Assembly: GCA_035536995.1 (NCBI GenBank)
Contig: DATLNB010000042.1
Coordinates: forward strand, 1-64,000
DNA length: 64,000 nt
From: AV80 sp035536995
Lineage (GTDB): Bacteria > Verrucomicrobiota > Verrucomicrobiia > Chthoniobacterales > UBA10450
Direction of reading: 5' to 3'
In this document: positions 7,567 to 13,933 of the stretch, piece by piece
How positions within the stretch are numbered: position 1 is the stretch's first letter
How the letters are laid out: each line of letters starts with the position of its first letter
Notes under the pieces: model-generated
Databases searched by the model: none
Told to the model about the DNA's origin: nothing
What the model saw: the letters and a program-made list of their open reading frames with translations, nothing else
Translations under genes and position numbers: made by a program

Positions 7567-7863
7567 GGGAGAACGAAGCTGGAGCTTCGGGGACAAGTGC
7601 GTTCCCAAACTCGAGTTTGGGAACGAGGGGGCACGGCACTAGCACGAGCACGAGCGTGAGCACGTTTGGGAACGAGGGGGATAAAGCGATGAGCTCGACG
7701 ACGACTGAGCGCCGCGGCTACAGCGCAGGGAGGCGACGAAGGCATCGCGACGCAGCGCGTGGGCTATAGCTGAGGAATTTGTCGCGTCCTGCGATCTTGG
7801 GGGAGAACGAAGCTGGACCTTCGGGGACAAGTGCGTTCCCAAACTGGAGTTTGGGAACGAGGG
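7567..7863. repeat. 63-bp direct repeat with GTTCCCAAA-TTTGGGAAC palindrome
   Basis: The two copies (7567-7629 and 7801-7863) differ at only about three bases. Each begins GGGAGAACGAAGCTGGA and contains GCGTTCCCAAACT-n4-GTTTGGGAACGAGG. Related single palindromes are at 13862-13900 and, inside a coding region, 37096-37124; a half copy is at about 7664-7678. The 530-base space 7441-7973 holds nothing else that I can support as a gene. Confidence 0.75.
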
Positions 7864-7973
7864 CGGTAATGCCGGAGGCACGGCGACGCATCGCGCGTGG
7901 CAGCCCATGGAGGTGAGAAACGCACGGCGGAGAGAATTGCGCGGAGAGGCGCTATCGGGTAAGCAGGAGCCAC

Positions 7974-8249
7974 ATGAATCATTTGCGGAAGCTTGGGCTG
8001 GCGGCGTTTCTTTTTCTTGGGCTTGGGGTTTTGTGCGGGGTCTGGGGTTCGTCCGCGGCGGGATCGACGTCGCTCACGGTGACGCTGATTTGTTACGGCA
8101 TTGGGCTGGTCCTGGCGCTGATTGCTTTCATGCGATCGCGAAGGGGGCAGAGTCTTGATGGGACAACGAAGTTTCTCGCGCGCGCGCCGCTGGGGCTGGT
8201 CACGATCGGGGTTTTGTTGTTGTTTCTTCGAGCGATGATCGGGCGGTAG
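7974..8249 (+). CDS. Small membrane protein of unknown function
   Basis: A 91-residue hydrophobic protein with three likely membrane helices: about residues 7-27 (LGLAAFLFLGLGVLCGVWG), 33-53 (LTVTLICYGIGLVLALIAF) and 70-87 (PLGLVTIGVLLLFLRAMI). A Shine-Dalgarno CAGGAG lies 4 bases before ATG 7974. The glycosyltransferase gene follows 40 bases downstream on the same strand. Not recognised. Confidence 0.65.
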   Translation: MNHLRKLGLAAFLFLGLGVLCGVWGSSAAGSTSLTVTLICYGIGLVLALIAFMRSRRGQSLDGTTKFLARAPLGLVTIGVLLLFLRAMIGR

Positions 8250-8289
8250 AAGCCCAGCAAAGGCGAGCGACGTCGGACCACTCGGGATC

Positions 8290-9087
8290 ATGGCGATCGA
8301 TCTTTACGCGGCCTGCTGGAACGAGGAACGGATCATCCCGTTCTTCCTTCGGCATTACGAGCCGCTGGTGGATCGCATCATTATTTATGACGATGGTTCG
8401 ACCGATCGTTCGGTCGAGCTTCTGCGCACTTCTCCCAAGGTCGAGGTGCGGCCGTTGCGACGGGATGAGGCGTCGTACCTCGAGAGGCACCTGGCGCTTT
8501 TCGAGACCTGCTGGCACGAAAGCCGGGGCCGCGCTGAGTGGGTTTGTTTCGTGGACCTGGATGAATTCCTTTTCCATCCGGAATGGCACCGGTATCTGGC
8601 CGCGCAAAAGAAGGCGGGCATCACGGTAATTCAGGCACTCGGGTTCGACATGGTGAGCGAGACTTTTCCGCCGCCCGGCGCTGATCTGGCCACGAGCCTG
8701 ACCCGCGGCCAGCGCGATGTTCATATGGATAAGACCGGCCTGTTCGATCCGGAGGCGATCGAGGAAATCAATCACTACGTCGGCCGGCATCGGTGCGCGC
8801 CGACGGGCCGGGTCGTGTTGCCGGCGGAATACTCGATGCAGTTACGGCATTATAAGAATCTCGGTCTCGATTATCTGCTGGCGCGGACTCATGCGCTGGC
8901 GGGCCGGCTGACGGATGAGGATCGTGCGCGGAATTGGAGCGGCCATTATCTGCGGGATGACGAGTTGATCCGGGCGCATTTCCAGGAGCAGCTTTGCAAG
9001 GCCGGGCCGGTTCCTTCGCCGACGGGAGACGAGCAGAAAGCAACGCGTCGGGGAGGGTCGTGGTGGCGGAGGGGGTGGAAGAAGTAG
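8290..9087 (+). CDS. Glycosyltransferase family 2-like protein
   Basis: A 265-residue cytoplasmic protein with a GT-A fold start: DLYAACWNEERIIPFFLRHY, then IIIYDDGSTDRSVELL (nucleotide-sugar binding) and a DxD-type metal motif in FVDLDEFLFHP. This arrangement matches the Glyco_tranf_2_4 group that acts on surface glycans. The substrate cannot be deduced. The last 20 residues are rich in Arg, Gly and Trp and run into the GAAGTAG heptamer repeat at 9081, so the natural C-terminus may have been altered by that repeat. Confidence 0.82.
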   Translation: MAIDLYAACWNEERIIPFFLRHYEPLVDRIIIYDDGSTDRSVELLRTSPKVEVRPLRRDEASYLERHLALFETCWHESRGRAEWVCFVDLDEFLFHPEWHRYLAAQKKAGITVIQALGFDMVSETFPPPGADLATSLTRGQRDVHMDKTGLFDPEAIEEINHYVGRHRCAPTGRVVLPAEYSMQLRHYKNLGLDYLLARTHALAGRLTDEDRARNWSGHYLRDDELIRAHFQEQLCKAGPVPSPTGDEQKATRRGGSWWRRGWKK

Positions 9088-9120
9088 GAAGTAGGAAGTA
9101 GGAAGTAGGAAGTAGGAAAC
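9081..9120. repeat. Tandem heptamer (GAAGTAG)n
   Basis: Five to six head-to-tail copies of the 7-base unit GAAGTAG straddle the stop codon of the glycosyltransferase gene. A related run (AGAAAGT)n follows at about 9126-9147, and single GGAAGTAGGAAAC copies are at about 6228-6242. Confidence 0.85.
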
Positions 9121-9164
9121 GCTGCAGAAAGTAGAAAGTAGAAAGTCTAAAGAGGGAGTCGGAG

Positions 9165-9294
9165 ATAGGCGTTTGGCACAAACGCCTCTACATTTCGGCT
9201 GGAGGGCGGCAGGGAATGCGGGAAGGGTTGTAGCTGGGATCGTTGATCCCGGGGTGGAAGCTGTTATGGCCGGGATCGGCGATCCCGGCTACAG
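9165..9294. repeat. Three dispersed palindromes in a gene-free stretch
   Basis: Positions 9165-9192 hold TAGGCGTTTG-gca-CAAACGCCTCTACA, 9229-9253 hold TGTAGCTGGGATCGTTGATCCCGGG, and 9268-9294 hold GGCCGGGATCGGCGATCCCGGCTACA. The whole 9088-9523 gap is otherwise without a supportable gene. Confidence 0.8.
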
Positions 9295-9523
9295 AGGAGG
9301 CGGTAGCGCTGGAAGGGATCTTTTTCTAAAGGATCGTTAGGAGAATGGGGATCGTGGCTTATAGTCCCGTTGTCTTCAGCTTGAACTTACGACGGCCATT
9401 CGCGGCCGGTCTATCAGGCGGCAGCACTTCGCTTATGCACCGCACCCATCTCAAGCAGATCCTCCGCGCGTCCACTTCCCTTCACGGCACTTATCACACG
9501 TCACAGGTTATTTCTTCTTCCGT

Positions 9524-9793
9524 ATGAACAGTATTCTTCTCGATAAGGCACTCAAAGTTGTGCCTAACACCAGCCTCCTTGTTAACATGGTGCGGCTCCG
9601 TGTCCGGCAATTGCTCAGCGGCTCGCGCCCCATGCTCCTTCTCGCGCCCGGACTCAGTGTGTCGGACATCGCGCTGAGCGAGATCGCGGCCGAGAAGCTG
9701 GTCTGGGAACCAGTCGTGGCCGCATTGTCCGAAGCGGTAGGTCCCGCCATTATCGATTTCCCCGGCACGAATCCGAAAGTAAAAGCGGCCTAG
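9524..9793 (+). CDS. rpoZ: RNA polymerase omega subunit-like protein
   Basis: An 89-residue protein with the omega pattern: an N-terminal helix, LLVNMVRLRVRQLLSGSRPML (compare the LVLVAARRARQ helix of other omega subunits) and a following SDIALSEIAAEKLVWE block. Omega folds around the C-terminal part of beta-prime and helps assemble RNA polymerase. It is divergent, as expected for verrucomicrobial members, so the symbol is given with moderate confidence. It heads a group of four small plus-strand genes (to 10362) that all look connected with information processing. Confidence 0.7.
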   Translation: MNSILLDKALKVVPNTSLLVNMVRLRVRQLLSGSRPMLLLAPGLSVSDIALSEIAAEKLVWEPVVAALSEAVGPAIIDFPGTNPKVKAA

Positions 9794-9837
9794 CTCAGGC
9801 AAGACGACCTGTTCGTTGCTCGAGCCGTTGCACTTTC

Positions 9838-10047
9838 ATGCCCACTTACATTTACGAAACCACGGATCCAACCCGGCCTATCCGCCAGTTTGAAGTGAAA
9901 CAGGCGTTCGGAGAGAAGCCGCTCCTGCTCGATCCCGCGACGGGCGAACTGGTGCGGCGAGTCATTACCGGTGGTTATGGAATCGTAGTGCGCGGCGGCT
10001 CAAGAGGTCCATCAGTTGGGTCGTGCGGTTCCCACGAGGAAGATTAA
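9838..10047 (+). CDS. FmdB-like small protein without the zinc knuckle
   Basis: A 69-residue protein beginning MPTYIYETTDPTRPIRQFEV, the opening of FmdB/CxxC zinc-ribbon regulators (usually MPTYEY), followed by PATGELVRRVITGGYGIV. The CxxC pairs of canonical members are missing, and only one Cys, near the end, is present. Zinc-less relatives such as this are known, but their role is not. It lies 44 bases after the omega gene and 3 bases before the next one. Confidence 0.65.
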   Translation: MPTYIYETTDPTRPIRQFEVKQAFGEKPLLLDPATGELVRRVITGGYGIVVRGGSRGPSVGSCGSHEED

Positions 10048-10050
10048 GCG

Positions 10051-10224
10051 ATGATCAGCAAACGCCGAGTCGTCGACCGTGAGATGCTGCCAACGATTGT
10101 ATGTTCCTGGTGTAAACGGGTGCTGCGAATCGGCGCGGCACAAATCAGCCACGGCATTTGTCGTCCCTGTGCCGCGACATTTTTTGCCCGGGGGGCGGCG
10201 AGGCCAATCGGGCTTCCGGCGTGA
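10051..10224 (+). CDS. Small CxxC-CxxC zinc-finger protein
   Basis: A 57-residue protein with two Cys pairs: VCSWCKRVL (Cys18, Cys21) and HGICRPCAATFF (Cys37, Cys40). The form CSWCK-n-SHGICxxC is found in many short bacterial zinc fingers linked to signalling or transcription proteins. It starts 3 bases after the preceding stop, so it belongs to the same transcription unit. Confidence 0.65.
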   Translation: MISKRRVVDREMLPTIVCSWCKRVLRIGAAQISHGICRPCAATFFARGAARPIGLPA

Positions 10225-10257
10225 CGCGGCGACCCAAAAAGCGTATGGAGTATTACC

Positions 10258-10362
10258 ATGGGAAATAACAAAGGCAGAGATAACGCTAGGAAACGCAACG
10301 CACGCCGGAAGAAGACGGAGCGCCTGGCCCTGGCCAAGGCGAAGAAGAAGGGCGCGAAGTAA
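10258..10362 (+). CDS. 34-residue Lys/Arg-rich peptide
   Basis: The peptide MGNNKGRDNARKRNARRKK... ends in AKAKKKGAK and has 18 basic residues of 34. Composition and length resemble small ribosome- or RNA-binding peptides. Support comes from its place at the end of the rpoZ-like group and its immediate stop before the repeat array. The function is inferred from composition only. Confidence 0.5.
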   Translation: MGNNKGRDNARKRNARRKKTERLALAKAKKKGAK

Positions 10363-10540
10363 GTGTAGCGGCGGGTGTCTCACCCGCGGAGTTCCGCAAA
10401 CCCACGTCGGTGTAGCGGCGGGTGTCTCACCCGCCGAGTTCCGCAAACCCACGTCAGTGTAGCGGCGGGTGTCTCACCCGCGGAGTTCCGCAAACGCACG
10501 TCGGTGTAGTGGCGGGTGTCTCACCCGCGGGTAGCGCGGC
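10363..10540. repeat. 47-bp tandem array, 3.7 copies
   Basis: Units begin at 10363, 10410, 10457 and 10504, an exact 47-base period. Each unit is GTGTAG, the palindrome CGGCGGGTG-tct-CACCCGC(C/G)G, and a constant spacer AGTTCCGCAAACCCACGTC. Copies differ by one to three bases. The array directly follows the stop codon of the 34-residue peptide gene. Confidence 0.9.
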
Positions 10541-10545
10541 AAAAG

Positions 10546-10705
10546 ATCGGCGGTCACAGACCGCCGCTACAGGATGCGCTAAGAACGTCTGCCGGTGGGA
10601 TACCGCTTTTCTAGTTTGCCGGTGGGGACACCGCTTTTTTTGTCTGCCGGTGGGGACACCGGCCTCTACATCGCTGAGCCGCCGGTGGGGACACCGGCCG
10701 CTACA
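10546..10705. repeat. Cluster of related CCGGTGGGGACACCGG palindromes
   Basis: Contains a GGCGGTcacagACCGCCGCTACA unit (10546-10572) followed by four CCGGTGGG(G)A(C)ACCG units, two of which end in GGCC(T/G)CTACA. They end 8 bases before the stop codon of the minus-strand gene at 10713. Confidence 0.8.
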
Positions 10706-10712
10706 CCGGGGA

Positions 10713-10961
10713 CTAGCGGCGCGACCGGGGAAGCACCGGCCCAATCGCGAAAAAGAAGATCGGGATGGTCGCGACACCCACAGCGGCCACGATCATGACG
10801 ATGTTCAGCGCCGCGATCACCGTGGAATTGACCGGGTGCGCGAAGTACTCAAACGCTCCGGCAAGAACCAGAACCAGGATCGCCACGGCTTCGGCGATGA
10901 TGAAACCGAGGACCTTGCTGCGGCGGCGCGAACGGTTTTCATCTGAGACGTTGGTTTGCAC
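10713..10961 (-). CDS. Small two-helix membrane protein
   Basis: An 82-residue protein with a charged N-terminus (MQTNVSDENRSRRRSK) and two membrane helices, about residues 18-38 (LGFIIAEAVAILVLVLAGAF) and 46-73 (VIAALNIVMIVAAVGVATIPIFFFAIG). It ends with a basic tail. The Arg-rich N-terminus suggests it stays in the cytoplasm. Not recognised. Its 3' end adjoins a repeat cluster. Confidence 0.65.
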   Translation of the reverse strand: MQTNVSDENRSRRRSKVLGFIIAEAVAILVLVLAGAFEYFAHPVNSTVIAALNIVMIVAAVGVATIPIFFFAIGPVLPRSRR

Positions 10962-11058
10962 AGGTAGAGCCGTTGCCGGAAGGCGGGATGGAATCTACAG
11001 CATAAAAGCGCATTACCTAATGGTGTTGGAAGGGATGGGCGGTGATCGGCGAAGGCGT

Positions 11059-11162
11059 TGTAGCTGGGATCGCTGATCCCGGCTGAATTAGTGATGATTC
11101 GTGGGGGCCGGGATCAGCGATCCCGGCTACAGGAGACGGCGTTTGGCACAAACGCCTCTACA
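11059..11162. repeat. Three dispersed palindromes upstream of the 11448 gene
   Basis: TGTAGCTGGGATCGCTGATCCCGGCT (11059-11084), GCCGGGATCAGCGATCCCGGCTAC (11106-11131) and GGCGTTTGGCACAAACGCCTCTACA (11137-11162) lie close together. A GTCATCCTGAGCGCAGGGGA sequence follows at about 11239. The gap 10962-11447 has no supportable gene. Confidence 0.8.
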
Positions 11163-11447
11163 GGACCGAGCGCTGCGGCTACAGCTGTTTCTCGGCGGCG
11201 GGTTCGGTCGAGCCGAGTATCGGGGCGCCCTGGCATTGTCATCCTGAGCGCAGGGGAAATCTCTGGATATACGGTCCGCTGACCACGCGGAAAGGGTCGG
11301 AGATGTGGACGAGCTGTCTGCGAAGCAACGCCTTGAGGATGAGTCCTTCCCAAGCTGGAGCGGGGAACGATGACCAGGGCCGACACGCCTTTGTGGAACT
11401 GGTTTTGGCTCGACGCTGCGCGCGCGGACTTTACTCTCGCGGTCGGC

Positions 11448-12143
11448 ATGATTCTTAAGAGCACAGTTCTCCTGTTCATTCTCGTGGGGAGCGCGAGCAG
11501 CCTGCTGCGCGCAGCGGACGAGGGTGAGCAGGATTCGGCCGCAGGGTTGCCAGCATTGTACGCGCAGAACTACCTCGTCGCGAAAAGCACGATATCGCGC
11601 GACGGGAAATTAGCGGTCATCTATCCGACGTTGGAGTTTTCCGATTCGAAAGAAGCGAAGGACATGGTGGTGTCGCTCGAACCGTTCCAGGTGCTGGGGA
11701 CGCTGCCGACGGACGACCCTTATTTCCAGAACAAGAGCCACGGCGCGATCAGCGCGCAATGGTCTGAGGATGGGAGCGTGGCGCTGATCACGCTCGAGAG
11801 TAAATGGGGGCCGGGCGACGTGTTCGTGGTGGAGCTGGCTGATGGCAAGGTGAAGAGAACCACCAACGTTCTTGAGAAGCTGACCAAGTTGCTCCTGCCG
11901 AGCTTCCGGGCGTCCACGTCGAAGAAGGAGAGCTACAACGACAACTACCCGTTTATTTTCGAACCGGGCAATGACTACGAGCCGTGTACGTTGGCCGGGA
12001 ACAAAGCGGTGAAGCTGAATCTGTCGGCAACGAACGATCCCAAGTCGATCTCGAAGCATCCGTGGCGAAAGCGGATCCAGGCGGAGTGGGATATTGCGGG
12101 CGCGAAGTTTACTTCGCAGAAAATTACGGAGGACCGGCGGTAA
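11448..12143 (+). CDS. Exported hypothetical protein
   Basis: A 231-residue protein with a signal peptide (MILKSTVLLFILVGSASSLLRA, cleavage after about residue 23). The mature part includes NYLVAKSTISRDGKLAVIYPT, a SAQWSEDGSVALITLESKWG block and a VFVVELADGKVKR block, which resemble single blades of beta-propeller proteins, but too few for a full propeller. ATG 11448 is chosen over the in-frame ATG 11370 because the signal peptide begins there. Function unknown. Confidence 0.7.
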   Translation: MILKSTVLLFILVGSASSLLRAADEGEQDSAAGLPALYAQNYLVAKSTISRDGKLAVIYPTLEFSDSKEAKDMVVSLEPFQVLGTLPTDDPYFQNKSHGAISAQWSEDGSVALITLESKWGPGDVFVVELADGKVKRTTNVLEKLTKLLLPSFRASTSKKESYNDNYPFIFEPGNDYEPCTLAGNKAVKLNLSATNDPKSISKHPWRKRIQAEWDIAGAKFTSQKITEDRR

Positions 12144-12226
12144 GGGGAAAGATCAGACGTCAGCGCTGAGCGGTAGGGGGATTTTGATAAGTCCGGAGAG
12201 GGCCGCGAAGGCGATGGCTTGTTGCC

Positions 12227-12688
12227 ATGGAAGACGGTAAACGGGAAGAGATCATCGCGGAATTAAAGAAGGCTTACGCGGCAGAGCTGGAGACGGTGCA
12301 AAATTATCTCGCTAACTCGATCGACCTCGATGGGGTGCGAGCGGAGGAGATCAAGAAATCGTTATCGGCGGATATCCAGGAAGAGCTGGGTCACGCCATG
12401 ATCCTCGGGAAACGGATCAAGGTGCTCGGTGGCCGGGTCCCCGGCTCGTTGGAGCTGGCGCGCGACCAGAGTTTCCTACAGCCGCCCCAGGATTCGACGG
12501 ACCTGATCACCGTGATCAAGGGCGTGATCGCCGCGGAGGAAAGCGCGATCGCGCAGTATGAAAAGATCATCGGGCTGTGCGACCAGGTTGATTTTGTGAC
12601 GCAGGACACGGCGATCACGATTTTGGGCGACGAACAGGAACATCGCCGGACGTTTGTCGGGTATTTAACAGAGTTCGAGCGCCGATAG
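12227..12688 (+). CDS. Ferritin-like diiron protein (bacterioferritin type)
   Basis: A 153-residue four-helix protein. Candidate diiron ligands are visible in order: Glu in AYAAELETVQNY (about residue 20), ExxH in QEELGHAMIL (about 53-56), Glu in AAEESAIAQYEKII (about 103), and ExxH in GDEQEHRRTF (about 137-140). Members of this family store iron or oxidise it with oxygen or peroxide. The length is normal and the N-terminus is complete. The gene stands alone. Confidence 0.85.
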   Translation: MEDGKREEIIAELKKAYAAELETVQNYLANSIDLDGVRAEEIKKSLSADIQEELGHAMILGKRIKVLGGRVPGSLELARDQSFLQPPQDSTDLITVIKGVIAAEESAIAQYEKIIGLCDQVDFVTQDTAITILGDEQEHRRTFVGYLTEFERR

Positions 12689-12718
12689 GCGGAAACCGCG
12701 GGCCACGCAGCGCGACAA

Positions 12719-13039
12719 CTAGGACGCGGAAACGGCAGCGTCGACCGTGGGGGCGAGGCGGAAGTATTGGTCGAGCTTTGCGCTTTCGAGGATGGTGCGA
12801 ACGTTTTCCTGCGCAGCGGCAAGAACGAAGGTGCCGCCTTCGTGCTCAAGGGCTTGCATGGCGCCAATCAGGACGGCCAGGCCTGAGCTGTCGATATAGG
12901 GGACGCGGGAAAGATCGACCACGAGCTTCTTCGGGGCGGTGTCGATGACTTCGCGCAGGGAAGCGCGGAGCTCCGGTGAGACGTGCAGATCGATGGCTCC
13001 TTCCGGCCTGAAAATTTGATGCGATTTAGATTTATCCAT
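12719..13039 (-). CDS. STAS-domain anti-sigma factor antagonist
   Basis: A 106-residue single-domain protein. It has the SpoIIAA-like pattern: GAIDLHVSPELRASLREVI, KLVVDLSRVPYIDSSGLAVLIGAMQ (the DSSG serine is the usual phosphorylation site), and ENVRTILESAKLDQYF. Such proteins bind anti-sigma kinases and release sigma factors, with phosphorylation as the switch. ATG 13039 fits the domain start. No partner kinase or phosphatase lies nearby. Confidence 0.88.
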   Translation of the reverse strand: MDKSKSHQIFRPEGAIDLHVSPELRASLREVIDTAPKKLVVDLSRVPYIDSSGLAVLIGAMQALEHEGGTFVLAAAQENVRTILESAKLDQYFRLAPTVDAAVSAS

Positions 13040-13219
13040 GCGGTGTCTCGGAGGGGTTCCGGGGCAGTGTGAACGAAGGAAGAGAATTAGGAAGTATGAA
13101 TTACGATCGGAGCGGAAATCGAAAGCCCTGCCTGCCAAGCCCGAGCCTTGGGGTAGGCTGAAGGTCGCGCGGCGTTCAGTCGCTGCCTATCGTGCGGGAA
13201 CTGTGGTCCGGCGGGCGGC

Positions 13220-13714
13220 TTACGGCTTCGCCGCGGGCTCGCCGAGCGCCATGAAAGCGCCGAACAGATTGCCAGCGCGTTCCTGGTTCGCGGCAATGAA
13301 TTCGGCGTTGGCTTTGACCGTTTTGTCGGTGGATTTATCGAGGCCTTCGCTCAGCCCTATGGCCATGATCGCGAAGATACCTTTTGAGAATTCATCGGCG
13401 GTCAGCCCGGCGTCTTTGAGCAGGGCGACAGTCTTGGGGCATTTCGCGTTGATCGTGCTGCCCCAGTTCTCGGGGCCGATCGAGGGATCTTTGTTGATCT
13501 CCGCCATCTCGGCCCTGGCCCCGGCGTCCTGGCCGACGGCTTTCACGAATTCATCCATCTTGTTGAACAGCGCTTCGTTGAGCGGAATTGCGCCGGCAGC
13601 TTTGATCTGGTCCGGCGGAGTTTCGGCGGAGAGATTCGGGGCGGCGGCGAAGCTGAGCATCGCACAAGCGAGCAAGGTGATGGTCAGGCGAGGGGCAAAG
13701 GTAGGTGAGTTCAT
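13220..13714 (-). CDS. Exported hypothetical protein
   Basis: A 164-residue protein with a signal peptide (LTITLLACAMLSFAAAPNLSA) and an all-helical mature part (PLNEALFNKMDEFVKAVGQD, then CPKTVALLKDAGLTADEFSKGIFAIM). Only one Cys is in the mature part. Function unknown. It lies alone between the STAS gene and the large secreted protein. Confidence 0.7.
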   Translation of the reverse strand: MNSPTFAPRLTITLLACAMLSFAAAPNLSAETPPDQIKAAGAIPLNEALFNKMDEFVKAVGQDAGARAEMAEINKDPSIGPENWGSTINAKCPKTVALLKDAGLTADEFSKGIFAIMAIGLSEGLDKSTDKTVKANAEFIAANQERAGNLFGAFMALGEPAAKP

Positions 13715-13861
13715 TTTGAGTAGGTGTGGGCGACGCTGGGCGATGCGGTGGGTGGGGTCAATCTAATTCCGGGACGGCGCGGGGATGTTTGGTCGGCAGA
13801 TTACGCAGATGGACGATATAAGCGGGGACCGTCCATGCCGGCGCAAAGGCAACAGAGTTGC

Positions 13862-13900
13862 GGGGACAGGTGCGTTCCCAAACAGAGTTTGGGAACGAGG
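13862..13900. repeat. Dispersed palindrome GTTCCCAAAC-aga-GTTTGGGAAC
   Basis: This copy of the 7567/7801 palindrome matches the segment at 37096-37124, inside the M28 gene, at 29 of 30 positions. It lies 33 bases after the stop codon of the large secreted protein. Confidence 0.85.
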
Positions 13901-13933
13901 AAGTGCGCGAGAATATGGTTGAGGCGATATGAG

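Noticed and set aside
7441..7973. Small genes between BON and the 7974 gene
   Set aside because: The open frames in this stretch cross both copies of the 63-bp repeat and have no start signals or recognisable products.
10363..10705. Possible CRISPR array (regular 47-bp period)
   Set aside because: The whole unit repeats, including the spacer part, so there are no unique spacers. No cas genes are present, and related palindromes are scattered elsewhere.
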